A stretch of DNA of 56,084 bases, taken from NCBI GenBank assembly GCA_964405465.1, contig CAYONZ010000022.1, positions 1 through 56,084 on the forward strand, in the 5' to 3' direction. The notes beneath the pieces were generated by a model. It saw only the letters and a list, made by a program, of their open reading frames with translations. It ran no database searches and was not told the DNA's origin. Origin of the DNA: CAYONZ01 sp964405465 (GTDB lineage Bacteria > Bdellovibrionota > Bdellovibrionia > Bdellovibrionales > JAMPXM01). Each line of letters begins with the position of its first letter. The stretch's first letter is position 1. Both the position numbers and the translations under genes were made by a program. Positions 43,533-52,321 of the stretch are shown in pieces.

Positions 43533-44015
43533 GTGAGATTTTTAGTGAGTCGCGACGTTCGCCTAAACCCACAGCTTCGACTAATCTTGACGGCCTATCT
43601 GATGGGACTTTTTGTATTTCTTCTATTTTCATTTCACTCTGAGATGACCAAATTTGGGCTCTTACCCTCGCAGATTTCCGATACGGTACTTGGAAACAAA
43701 GATCAATTCAGAGAGCCTCTAAGTCTTGAGAACCTGATCAACGAAAGCCATATTCGACTATTTTTATACTCACTCTCTACCCTTACGGCTTTTTCAATTT
43801 TGGCAGTAACTGAAATGAATTTGTTGCTCCAAATGGTCCTCGCCCTGGGAAGTATGATTTTTGTTTTAACTGACTCCGCCTCACTTTTTGCCATTCGCTA
43901 TTTGGGAGAAAACTTTTCGATTCTCAAAGCAATCGCGTTTTTCGGCATGCAAGGTTCATTAATTTTCGTAACGGCTTATGCGCTGAAGTTTCTTGCGAAG
44001 GATCCGATAGCATGA
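43533..44015 (+). CDS. four-TM membrane protein A of the FMN cluster
   Basis: 160 residues from GTG 43533, with AAAGGA five to six bases upstream. Four transmembrane helices: about 18-38, 72-95, 98-120 and 129-154. A loop of about 35 residues lies between helices 1 and 2 and contains INESHIRLF just before helix 2. Together with the next gene it forms a pair of similar size and layout: ENFSILKAIAFF here and EDFVFLKFLCFV there. It resembles no family I can name. Its stop overlaps the next start (ATGA, 44012-44015). Its position after an FMN-binding protein suggests an electron-carrying or quinone-facing membrane part. Confidence 0.68.
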   Translation: MRFLVSRDVRLNPQLRLILTAYLMGLFVFLLFSFHSEMTKFGLLPSQISDTVLGNKDQFREPLSLENLINESHIRLFLYSLSTLTAFSILAVTEMNLLLQMVLALGSMIFVLTDSASLFAIRYLGENFSILKAIAFFGMQGSLIFVTAYALKFLAKDPIA

Positions 44016-44497
44016 AGACCCTTCCGCATAGAAAACAATATTTGTTTATTGCGTTGATCACGTTATTTTTGGCCTTACTGGTTTTTCAACTTGCCACGGG
44101 AATCGCTCTTTTTATTTTGAAAATCGGCATCATGCCTATTGAGATGAAAATTCATTTTTTAGGTACATCTTCACAACCCCCGGTTTCTCTTGAGGGACTG
44201 TATGATTCCCTCATTCCCCATTTGGCCACGATTTCGTTGGTCAACCTCATTGTTGGCCATTTTTTAATGATGCTAGAGCGCCCGTCACAAAAATTAAAAT
44301 TCATTTGGATCGCCATACTATTTGCGTCTGGCATTGGCAATTCGCTCGCGGGACTCCTCATTCGGTTTTTAAATGAAGACTTTGTTTTTTTGAAATTTCT
44401 CTGTTTCGTAGTCTATGAAATTTCCTTTGTGGGAGCCCTCATTTGGCTTGGTGTTTGTCTTTGGCAACAGATGATAACTGCTTTGGAACAAAAATAG
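44012..44497 (+). CDS. four-TM membrane protein B of the FMN cluster
   Basis: 161 residues starting in ATGA overlap with the preceding gene. Four transmembrane helices (about 10-37, 71-90, 97-117, 124-151). The loop before helix 2 contains LIPHLATIS, with another His at the end of that helix (IVGHFLMML). It looks like a diverged relative of membrane protein A, so a heterodimer is plausible. No cofactor motif can be assigned with confidence. The following 310 bases have no clear gene, and ApbE is convergent beyond. Confidence 0.68.
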   Translation: MKTLPHRKQYLFIALITLFLALLVFQLATGIALFILKIGIMPIEMKIHFLGTSSQPPVSLEGLYDSLIPHLATISLVNLIVGHFLMMLERPSQKLKFIWIAILFASGIGNSLAGLLIRFLNEDFVFLKFLCFVVYEISFVGALIWLGVCLWQQMITALEQK

Positions 44498-44807
44498 AAT
44501 TTCTGTGGATACGAATGTGCCCGGACTCCAATGAAAGACATCGACAGAGATTGGAGCGAAAGAGTGAGGCCACAATAGAAAAAAGAGAATGTAGAAGATC
44601 CAGAAGAAGAGTCCTGGTTCTTGCGCGACAACGAGAAGGACGTTTGTGGCTTCATTTTTCGTGACTAATTCTGCTCTGACAATTGCAATTGGTTTTTCTA
44701 TGACCAATGCCCATGCTGCCGAATCACCCACCTCTATTGGTTTTATATAGGAGATAAACCAACTCGAAGCAGAAATTGAAACAAGGTGGCCTCACTTTTA
44801 GCCAACT
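44498..44807. other. 310-bp region between the FMN cluster and apbE
   Basis: No convincing gene. A minus-strand frame from GTG 44731 runs into the membrane-protein gene and is probably a shadow. On the plus strand a short frame encodes a signal-peptide-like TNSALTIAIGFSMTNAHAAE but ends ten residues later at TAG (44748-44750). No clear terminator was seen for either convergent transcript. Confidence 0.5.
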
Positions 44808-45899
44808 CTAGATTTGTGAATTGATCACAAAAAACTTTAGAAGTTCCTCAAGATTGCGGCTCACCCGAATAGTTGAGTCAGCTAAGACGATCACATAGCC
44901 CAATTCGCCGTGACGTGCGAGCCAACTCAGAGCCTGGTCATTTGGCATCACAGCCACCGCAGTAGTGTAAGCATCCAATTTTGAATTGGAGACTCGACCA
45001 AACAGAGTCACCGATAAAATATTTTGTTGTGGCTTTAGGGTATGGGGATCTAACAAATGATTCACATTTTTGTTCTGTAGATATCTATAACTCACCCCAC
45101 TTGTAGAAAAGGCCATTTCATCACCTTTACTATACAAGACCGCAAGTGCGCGGCCCTCGGCAGGGAGATTCAACGTTCGAGGATCTTCGATCATCACTGC
45201 ACAGGAGCCAAAACAACGAATGTCCCCTGAAAGTCCAAAACGCCCAACTCGTACCCCCCGTGCCTTCATCAATTCTGCCACACGATCAATCGCATAGCCT
45301 TTGCCGATGCCTCCGAAATCAACCTTTAATCCCTGACGCAAAAATCTCACTCTTTTTTCGGATATTTCAACATTATCAAACGAACCCAGTGACAGCCCTT
45401 CTGAAAACCAGGACTTGATTGATCCCTTGGGGGGTGAGGCATGCTCTGGAGATTTTGTGTTCAATTGGTCGAAGTGGTAGACGTCTAACGTTGCGGAACC
45501 AATCATAGCATCAAAATAACCTTGTGTCTCTTGGTTGGCCTCACGAGAAAGCTTCAAGATTTCAAGTAGCGACGAAGGAGGATTCTCGACGGCACCTGTG
45601 CGATTGAGCATCGAAACTGGAGAGTCACTCTGATAGGTTGAAAGCTCGCTGTCAATTTGTTGAAGGAGTGAAAAACCTGTATTGTGAAGTGCAGCGAATT
45701 GCGACGGCAGTACAAGTCGAGCCGTCGTTCCCATGATCGTTTGATTGCGTTCAAGAAACTCAAAGCTTTGAATTTCGTGAAGATCGATGGTCCGTATGAT
45801 TCCTCCCCCAAAGGCACACACAAATAGCAAAACCGATCCTAAAATCACAGAAAAATTTTGAACGCTGAACAACCGCGAACTTGATTTTATCAAAGCCAT
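44808..45899 (-). CDS. apbE: FAD:protein FMN transferase ApbE
   Basis: 363 residues with an N-terminal membrane anchor or signal (VILGSVLLFVCAFGGGII). The enzyme moves FMN from FAD to a Thr of exported flavoproteins. Family marks: MGTTARLVL near the start, SELSTYQSDSPVSMLNR, YFDAMIGSA, the flavin-binding VDFGGIGKGYAIDRV, GLSGDIRCFG, STSGVSYR, HLLDPHTLKP, and the magnesium site KLDAYTTAVAVM. All appear intact. It is convergent with the FMN-binding protein cluster and is the obvious enzyme to modify the protein at 42966. Confidence 0.95.
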   Translation of the reverse strand: MALIKSSSRLFSVQNFSVILGSVLLFVCAFGGGIIRTIDLHEIQSFEFLERNQTIMGTTARLVLPSQFAALHNTGFSLLQQIDSELSTYQSDSPVSMLNRTGAVENPPSSLLEILKLSREANQETQGYFDAMIGSATLDVYHFDQLNTKSPEHASPPKGSIKSWFSEGLSLGSFDNVEISEKRVRFLRQGLKVDFGGIGKGYAIDRVAELMKARGVRVGRFGLSGDIRCFGSCAVMIEDPRTLNLPAEGRALAVLYSKGDEMAFSTSGVSYRYLQNKNVNHLLDPHTLKPQQNILSVTLFGRVSNSKLDAYTTAVAVMPNDQALSWLARHGELGYVIVLADSTIRVSRNLEELLKFFVINSQI

Positions 45900-45969
45900 A
45901 AGGTCATCATAGTCAAGAGAGACAAAACAGCCAAGATTTAAAAAAAATACGCAAAGGACTCAAAGAAAA

Positions 45970-47001
45970 ATGCCCAAACATGAGAGTGAATCCACCTGTT
46001 CACACCATCCAAAGAGTAACGAAGGCAGCTCATCTCATCACGCTGACCATTCACACGGGGTTGCCCACGGAAATGGTCACCATCATCATCATTCGATTTC
46101 TGACAATCTTCGCTTGGCGTTTGTACTCAATCTGATTTTTTCAATCATCGAACTTGTCGGAGGATTTTTAACCTCAAGTGTTGCCGTCACGGCCGATGGA
46201 ATGCACGATTTAGGTGACGCCATCAGCATCGGATTGGCCCTGTTCCTTGAAAAAGTTTCGACACAAAAGGCAACCTCAGATTTTTCGTACGGCTATCGAC
46301 GCTTTTCACTTTTATCGGCACTTATCACTGGTGGAGTTTTGATCGGCGGAAGTTCAATTATTGTCTTCGAGGCATTATCGCGATTTTGGCAACCTCATGA
46401 GCCAAATAGTTTGGGGATGTTAGGGTTGTCTGTGCTCGGTCTCGGTGTCAATGGTTATGCCGCGTTTCGCGTTTCAAAGGGAAAAACCCAGGCGGAAAAG
46501 GTTATTTCGCTTCATCTCCTGGAGGATTTTTTAGGTTGGTTGGCTGTATTGGTCGGATCAATCTTGATTCATATCTTTCATTGGTCTTGGGTGGATCCTG
46601 TTTTGGCATTGGCAATCGCCGGTTTTGTTCTTTGGAATGTAGTTGGACACATTAAAACGACGCTTCTTCTATTTTTGCAAAAGACGCCAGACGATGTGAA
46701 TTTGGAAAAGCTGAAACATGAACTAAGTCAAATCGAGACCGTACAAAACATTCACGATTTGCATTGCTGGTCACTTGATGGACAACACAATGTGATCTCT
46801 CTGCATGCGGTTTTGAACACTAAGCTTCTTGAAAACCAAACAGATGGACTTTCTGAAAGTATCAAAACACTTGCCTCGCAAACCAAAAATAAAATTCGGC
46901 ATGAGCTCGAACACCTTGGACACTTTCACAGCACGATCGAGATTGAATTCGATAACGAAGTCTGCACAATCGATTGCGCTAAGGAAAGCCGATTACACTA
47001 A
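45970..47001 (+). CDS. cation diffusion facilitator (zinc-type) exporter
   Basis: 343 residues. A His-rich cytoplasmic start (HADHSHGVAHGNGHHHHH) is followed by six transmembrane helices and a C-terminal cytoplasmic metal domain. The transport site shows HxxxD in both places expected: DGMHDLGDAI in helix 2 and LHLLEDFLGWL in helix 5. IHDLHCWSLDGQHNVISLHAVL and the late EHLGHFHSTIEIE are typical of the ZitB/CzcD group. It exports Zn and perhaps Co or Cd in exchange for protons. ATG 45970 has AAAGGA upstream. Confidence 0.94.
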   Translation: MPKHESESTCSHHPKSNEGSSSHHADHSHGVAHGNGHHHHHSISDNLRLAFVLNLIFSIIELVGGFLTSSVAVTADGMHDLGDAISIGLALFLEKVSTQKATSDFSYGYRRFSLLSALITGGVLIGGSSIIVFEALSRFWQPHEPNSLGMLGLSVLGLGVNGYAAFRVSKGKTQAEKVISLHLLEDFLGWLAVLVGSILIHIFHWSWVDPVLALAIAGFVLWNVVGHIKTTLLLFLQKTPDDVNLEKLKHELSQIETVQNIHDLHCWSLDGQHNVISLHAVLNTKLLENQTDGLSESIKTLASQTKNKIRHELEHLGHFHSTIEIEFDNEVCTIDCAKESRLH

Positions 47002-47080
47002 AAATTGATGATCCGTCAAAGCAGGATCGACAACAGTAAATTGAGATCCATGCTGTGATTTGAAGGTCTGACAATTTGGT

Positions 47081-47108
47081 GATCTGAAAATCTGATAGCC
47101 TTCAGATC
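47081..47108. terminator. weak hairpin between convergent genes
   Basis: GATCTGAA (47081-47088) pairs with TTCAGATC (47101-47108) around a 12-base loop, between the CDF gene and the 1202-residue gene. No T run follows on either strand, so terminator activity is uncertain. Confidence 0.35.
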
Positions 47109-47130
47109 AACCAAGTTGGCCCAAAGGGCA

Positions 47131-50100
47131 TCAATTTTCGACAATAGAATTACACTGAGAGCGAGGCGCATCACTCTTCCATTTTTCATTTAAAACCTGC
47201 AAACCAGGACCAAAACGCTCAGGCTTTCGAGCCTGTTTGGCCGTCAGCATACTCATGCTATATCGCAGCCCCAAAGCTTTGAGCTCATCAGGGCTCATCG
47301 ATAGACGTACAAATCGAGAATTCATGGGCTCACTCTCTGGCAAGAGCGTCTGCAGAGCCTGAGAGATTTCTTGGGCCTTTACATAATAGGGACTAAATCG
47401 AGTATCGAATCTTCCGGATAGTGATTCATCACCTCCAAGTGCTTTCGGCACGTAAAGCTGAGCTGCTTTTTTGCCGTCTTTGCTTAGTACAAAGACCTCT
47501 TGATTCGTTGTCGAGAGCAACTGTTCTAAACCAAAGGTCTGCCCTGAGATTGAACTTTTCACCCAAGACATTTCGATCTTGGAGTCAGCATCTGCATTGA
47601 TTTGTACCTTTGCTAGCTCTGCCCAATCGGGCCCCAAACGTGGAACCAAAATAGACAAACGCGTTCGCCAGCTGGAACGATCTGCAATAACAACTGAAGC
47701 ATCTGACTGCACCTGACTACGTGCAAAACGACCCGCTCGATTTTGCACTGCCCATGTAGACCCCAAAAACACTTCGAGATCAAATCCATGTCGCAACACA
47801 TTTTCTCGAAGCTTGGTCATAAATTCGGTATTACCCTGCGCTTCCCGAGCAGCCAAAGCTAAGACGGCGCGACCAAGAAACCGAGTCTCACCAGAATCTG
47901 CATCGAGGTACATTCTCTCAACAACAGCACTGACCAGTGAATAAATTCTGTTTAATTTACCTTGCACTTGCATTTTGTAAGCAGAAGCAGAATCTGCTTG
48001 AAGAGCTCTGGTGATGGCCTCTTGACCATAAATCACATCCGCGATATTGGCCACGATCATACGAGAATGCCTTTGCATTTCAAGGCGCGCCCATCCTTCT
48101 AAATATTTTTGCAATGCTAGCTCTCGCTGCTCTTCGGGTAACAATAGAATTTCAACCGGTGTATTGAGCGGTGGATTGAGAGGCTGCAATGCCAAAAGGT
48201 TGCCCGCAAGATCGGCGAGATAATTGAACTCCACATTCGCATCAACGACAACAGGAGTGTTAGTCCCAGATGATGCGAGTGCAGGGTCGGCCTGAACACG
48301 AGCAGCGGTCATGAGACGGGGCTTGATCTCACTGACGATCAAAACAGCTAGCTCTCTCGCTGCTGCTAGCGCGGACTCATTGCGGAGCCGGCGCTCAGCT
48401 TTTTGTTTTTGAACAGAGTCTTTTGCCTCTACACTTCGAGCCAGTGACAAACGAGCTTCCCTCTCATGATCCTGAAAACCAAGACGTCGCAAAAACTGAC
48501 GCATTTCATTTTGTGAACGAGACACCAGATCACGATCAAGTTCTAATGCCACATCCTTGCGCTCTTCAGGCTCGGTTGTTTTGTTTTTCTTCAATCGATC
48601 AGCAACTTTCTGAATTTCAAGAGGCTGGGTAACTCCACTTGCTAAAAATGGATTGGTGGTGTGCATTCGCCAAACCAAAATTGTGTCGAGCATTGTGTAC
48701 AAAGAGTCGATCTCTTCTTGGTCCAACCCTCCACCGACCAGAGATAAATTCGGGCGAAGTGCTTGGGTCAATCGTAAATTCAATGGCGATCGAAGTGCCG
48801 TGAATTTGGCGGCTTCAGCCTCAGAAAAATCGCTCGCCCCATAGGTTATCATCGTATGACTCTTCAGCAAACTTGTTTGCCAAGAGAAGCCTGCTGGCGC
48901 GATGATCGGCTGATCTACTTTGTATCTTTGTACCCTTTCAACTCCCATTTTATGCATCAGCGTAATCGGATAGGCCCAACGATCTGGATTGGCTTGGGGA
49001 TCAATGTTGGCACCAGAAAGGTAAACAAGTTTTGCGAAAAGAGAACAATAGACAGTTGTATCTGAGTTTTTGAAACCATAGGCAAAGCCCTTAGCTTGTC
49101 TTCCAGAAATCGCTTGATTTACAAACTCTCGCATACCCGGCGTCCACCAGTATTTGAAGACCTCTTCAGCCTGCTCATCAGTCGGATTCTCAGGAAATTT
49201 AGCAAAGACACTGTCGACCTGCTGCTGAGTGACGACTGGTCTTAAAAAAGAACGCTCTTCGGTTGGCACCATATCACCGTCTTGAATTTGGTAGACGTCA
49301 ACATCCCAAATATTGCCTCGATAGCCTGATTTACGATACTGCCTTCGGGCTTCTTTATATAATTTTTTGTGATCGTATTTGACAATACCGAGTCGAGAAT
49401 AAGGTCCGCTCAAAGAGAACTGTCGATCAATCGAAATCTGCCGCACAAATCCCCAATTGGTATCAGGATAAGCGTCAAACGCCCACACCATTTTAACTCC
49501 AGATTTTGAATCTTCAAAAACATCGGTGACACCAACATGAGAATAGCCTTTTTGCGCAACCTTCTGTTGAATCACCCAAAAACGAAACCGATCCCAAAGA
49601 GAAATTTTCTTTTTTTGTTCATCCAGGGCTGACTGAATATCATCTTCGTCGGGAGCCAAAGCGCTCACGAACAAATTTGTGTAAAGGCCATTCCAAGCTG
49701 CATAAATTCGATCAAAGAATCCACTCGGCAACACTCCACCTGTTATAGAAAATGCCTCGCGACCGCGCGAATATTCCATAATAAAATCAAACGGATCAAT
49801 TTTTGTTTTGCTATAGTTCCCCTTCGCATCGGCCACATAGAGCGTGTCAGAAATATAGTTATCAAGTACCTCGCCCTTTTTTAGAGCGGCTTCACGAAGT
49901 TCAGACTCCCATTCTGGGTGATTTTTCAATCGTGCTTCGCGAACCAGAATCGCGGCCAACGCACGCCCCAAGAGGCGCCCTTGACCCAACTCTTGATCTT
50001 GATAGGTTCTTTTGAAATATGCATACGACAACTGATCGAGGCGCGCCATTTGCGCTTTGATCTTTTCTGCCAATTCACTTGTTGGACCAATCTGTTCAAT

Positions 50101-50739
50101 GTTCAAAGAATTTCGCTGAGTGCGGTCGGCAACGCTGACTGAGGAGTTTCCATACAGAGCTTCCACCACATCTTTTTCACCGTAGAGTGAATAAATCATA
50201 TCGCTCACTAATTTATCTTTTGAGATCTGCATATTTGCTAAAAGCTGATCCCACAAGTATCGTTTTTCTGAATACCAACGTTCACTCGTGTTCTGGGTGT
50301 TCCAAACCCCAGGAGGCAACTCACCTGGCAAGCTGAGAGGTTGATCTTGCAAAAGCCCGGAAACAAACTCGATAATCACCGCACGATTGTCAGCATTTTG
50401 CATTCGAGACATGGCACGAGCGCCAAACTCGACACCAAGATCGCGGGCGACATTGAAAATTTCGTAGTGCTTTCTGTTGCTCTCAAGAACTTCTCGGCTG
50501 TGTTGCTTTAGATCCGGATTTTCAGCGAGTGTTTTGTCAATTTCGCTAACACGATCCCGATAACCTAAGTTTTTTAGAAACTCTTGTAGTGAATTTTGAT
50601 TTCTTGAAAGGCTTTGCTCTGCCGAATCTACTTTTTGAACCAGGTTATTCGGGGCCGCCACGGCGACCACTGACGAAAATGTTAAAGCAATAGAAATCGA
50701 ACGCAAAGTAATGGCTCTCATTCTTAACCTCGAAGGCAA
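47131..50739 (-). CDS. large exported protein with permuted papain-like (NlpC/P60-type) domain and internal duplication
   Basis: 1202 residues. Signal peptide about 1-29 (ISIALTFSSVVAVAA|P). A helical region (about 40-380) leads into a beta-rich one with KGYSHVGVTDVF (His401), then, about 160 residues later, TTVYCSLFAKLVYLSG (Cys565). His before Cys, with HVGV and YCS signatures, is the order of circularly permuted NlpC/P60 proteins such as YiiX/YebB. The second half repeats the first: SRNQNSLQEFLKNLGY (45-60) matches SRSQNEMRQFLRRLGF (740-755), and RLLGRALAAILVREARL (255-271) matches RFLGRAVLALAAREAQG (953-969). In the second copy the His region is lost, while a Cys (1196) remains near the C-terminus. 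A cell-wall or lipid hydrolase role is inferred. It stands alone. Confidence 0.75.
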   Translation of the reverse strand: MPSRLRMRAITLRSISIALTFSSVVAVAAPNNLVQKVDSAEQSLSRNQNSLQEFLKNLGYRDRVSEIDKTLAENPDLKQHSREVLESNRKHYEIFNVARDLGVEFGARAMSRMQNADNRAVIIEFVSGLLQDQPLSLPGELPPGVWNTQNTSERWYSEKRYLWDQLLANMQISKDKLVSDMIYSLYGEKDVVEALYGNSSVSVADRTQRNSLNIEQIGPTSELAEKIKAQMARLDQLSYAYFKRTYQDQELGQGRLLGRALAAILVREARLKNHPEWESELREAALKKGEVLDNYISDTLYVADAKGNYSKTKIDPFDFIMEYSRGREAFSITGGVLPSGFFDRIYAAWNGLYTNLFVSALAPDEDDIQSALDEQKKKISLWDRFRFWVIQQKVAQKGYSHVGVTDVFEDSKSGVKMVWAFDAYPDTNWGFVRQISIDRQFSLSGPYSRLGIVKYDHKKLYKEARRQYRKSGYRGNIWDVDVYQIQDGDMVPTEERSFLRPVVTQQQVDSVFAKFPENPTDEQAEEVFKYWWTPGMREFVNQAISGRQAKGFAYGFKNSDTTVYCSLFAKLVYLSGANIDPQANPDRWAYPITLMHKMGVERVQRYKVDQPIIAPAGFSWQTSLLKSHTMITYGASDFSEAEAAKFTALRSPLNLRLTQALRPNLSLVGGGLDQEEIDSLYTMLDTILVWRMHTTNPFLASGVTQPLEIQKVADRLKKNKTTEPEERKDVALELDRDLVSRSQNEMRQFLRRLGFQDHEREARLSLARSVEAKDSVQKQKAERRLRNESALAAARELAVLIVSEIKPRLMTAARVQADPALASSGTNTPVVVDANVEFNYLADLAGNLLALQPLNPPLNTPVEILLLPEEQRELALQKYLEGWARLEMQRHSRMIVANIADVIYGQEAITRALQADSASAYKMQVQGKLNRIYSLVSAVVERMYLDADSGETRFLGRAVLALAAREAQGNTEFMTKLRENVLRHGFDLEVFLGSTWAVQNRAGRFARSQVQSDASVVIADRSSWRTRLSILVPRLGPDWAELAKVQINADADSKIEMSWVKSSISGQTFGLEQLLSTTNQEVFVLSKDGKKAAQLYVPKALGGDESLSGRFDTRFSPYYVKAQEISQALQTLLPESEPMNSRFVRLSMSPDELKALGLRYSMSMLTAKQARKPERFGPGLQVLNEKWKSDAPRSQCNSIVEN

Positions 50740-50943
50740 AAGAGTTAATTGACCCTTTTGCTTCGAGCAAGATCTAGACCAAAAATTTTAAATAGTTCGC
50801 ACACAAACAGAGCTCACAAAGTCTATCCAACTAAACAGAGTTTGATTAGGGAGAGAAAATCAATACCAGTGTTTTTCTTGCTATTTCAAATCGGCCCTAG
50901 AACGCCAAATTGTAAAAAACTTCGACATCCTCAAAGACCGTAC

Positions 50944-52032
50944 TCAAAGTCGAGTGACTGCCGCAAACACACCGCTGATCGTTTCACTCATTCTTGAGAA
51001 ATCAAGTGTCTCAATTGTGTCGGTCTCCTCATGATAGTTCTCATTGCGGTAAAAAGAAGTGTCCGTGATCATCACGGCATCAAAACCTTCTTTCCAATAA
51101 TTTAGATGATCAGAAAAATCCACTCCACGAATAAACGACGGCGCATTGAGGGCTTGCACATCAATTTTTGCATGTGTTCGCATAAGGTCCTTCACCTGGC
51201 TGACAGCACCAAAGCCACTGAAGTTTCCAATCACGCCGATAAAGTTTCCAGTCGTTGGGTACATCCACTTCATCATTCCCACTGGGTAATCTTGTGAGTT
51301 GGGCTTATCGGTAAAATACCCGATCATCTCTAAACAGATCATCAACTCAACATCGGCGTTGATTGATTTGAGCCACCGAGCATGTACAGAGCTACCCATG
51401 AACCCAGTACGAAAAAAGGGAGGCTCCTCAAGCGTATAGGCCACCAAATCAATTCGCTTCGTCAATCTGGATTGTAGTTTTCCAAAACGATCGGCCCCCG
51501 CTTGCTCCGCCAATAAACGTGAAAGCTCAAGGAGGCCTGCCACTCCAGAGGCATTGTCATCAGCTCCAGGACGATCTCCACAGACGTCATAATGAGCCCC
51601 CACGACAATTCGCTTTCCCTCTTCTGGACCAAACGAGACCATCACGTTTTTGTAAATCACTCCGTCTGCTTCAAACCGCTGCTCATAAACTTTAAGTCCA
51701 AGCTTACGCCACTCACTTTTAATATATTCAGCAGCGCTGTTTAAGGCGTCGGTGTTTTTATAAAACCGATGCCCCGATGCCCCCGAAAGCGCCCAAACAT
51801 CGTGATACATTCTTTCTCGTTGAGCTTTGCCTGGATGTCCATTAGGAGCGAGCTGAATCCCAAGCTCGCTCACCCTCACCACCGACCCGTCGCCCGTAGT
51901 TGAGGTTGAGGTGTCAGCAGATTCAGAAGTGACCAGCTGGGGAACGCTGAAGGGAGCATATTCAGAGGAAGCATTTTTTTCGGTCGCCATGAGCAACACG
52001 ACTACAAATAGGGCAAAATTTATAATTTTCAT
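50944..52032 (-). CDS. exported M28-family zinc aminopeptidase
   Basis: 362 residues from ATG 52032 (MKIINFALFVVVLLMATEK), giving a signal peptide; an ATG 51 bases upstream adds a polar stretch before it. The two-zinc site is visible: VVGAHYDVCGDRPGADDNASGVAG (His, Asp), the catalytic YTLEEPPFF (Glu-Glu), VELMICLEMIGYF (bridging-type acidic residue) and VDFSDHLNYW (late His). Such enzymes remove N-terminal residues from peptides outside the cytoplasm. It ends 204 bases before the 1202-residue gene, on the same strand, and starts next to a tRNA gene on the other strand. Confidence 0.92.
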   Translation of the reverse strand: MKIINFALFVVVLLMATEKNASSEYAPFSVPQLVTSESADTSTSTTGDGSVVRVSELGIQLAPNGHPGKAQRERMYHDVWALSGASGHRFYKNTDALNSAAEYIKSEWRKLGLKVYEQRFEADGVIYKNVMVSFGPEEGKRIVVGAHYDVCGDRPGADDNASGVAGLLELSRLLAEQAGADRFGKLQSRLTKRIDLVAYTLEEPPFFRTGFMGSSVHARWLKSINADVELMICLEMIGYFTDKPNSQDYPVGMMKWMYPTTGNFIGVIGNFSGFGAVSQVKDLMRTHAKIDVQALNAPSFIRGVDFSDHLNYWKEGFDAVMITDTSFYRNENYHEETDTIETLDFSRMSETISGVFAAVTRL

Positions 52033-52087
52033 GAAAGAAGACTTACTTAGAGCCCAAACTCTGTCCAGAAAAAATCCTGACACAGAG

Positions 52088-52116
52088 TTGAATTTAGCTC
52101 CGAGATCAACTATACA
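52088..52116 (+). promoter_or_regulatory. tRNA-Arg promoter
   Basis: TTGAAT (52088-52093) and TATACA (52111-52116) are exactly 17 bases apart. The mature tRNA begins 14 bases after the -10 box. Confidence 0.68.
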
Positions 52117-52130
52117 CTAGAGTTTCGCGT

Positions 52131-52207
52131 GACCTCGTAGCTCAGTTGGATAGAGCACTAGTTTCCTAAACTGGGGGTCGCCTGTTCAATCCAGGCCGAG
52201 GTCACCA
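52131..52207 (+). tRNA. tRNA-Arg (anticodon CCT)
   Basis: 77 bases fold as a complete cloverleaf: acceptor GACCTCG with CGAGGTC, D-stem GCTC/GAGC, anticodon stem CTAGT/ACTGG with loop TTCCTAA (anticodon CCT at 52165-52167), T-arm GCCTG-TTCAATC-CAGGC, discriminator A, and an encoded CCA (52205-52207). It reads AGG codons. Its 3' half is the probable attachment site of the integrative element whose integrase follows 114 bases on. Confidence 0.96.
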
Positions 52208-52273
52208 TTTTTCATTATTTATCTCAGCTACTTACAAGTTTTAAATAAAATCCTGAAAATCATGGTGATCTAA

Positions 52274-52295
52274 AATCCGGCAATAATCCGGCAAT
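52274..52295. repeat. 11-bp tandem repeat upstream of the integrase gene
   Basis: AATCCGGCAAT occurs twice without a spacer (52274-52284, 52285-52295), 27 bases before the integrase start. Such repeats near att sites are often integrase or excisionase arm sites. Confidence 0.9.
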
Positions 52296-52321
52296 TACTT
52301 TGGCTTTTAGGAGGTATTATT

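Noticed and set aside
44369..44731. Minus-strand 120-residue frame with a hydrophobic segment
   Set aside because: It overlaps the plus-strand 4-TM gene at its end, starts at a GTG without a convincing ribosome site, and its hydrophobic part mirrors no known protein.
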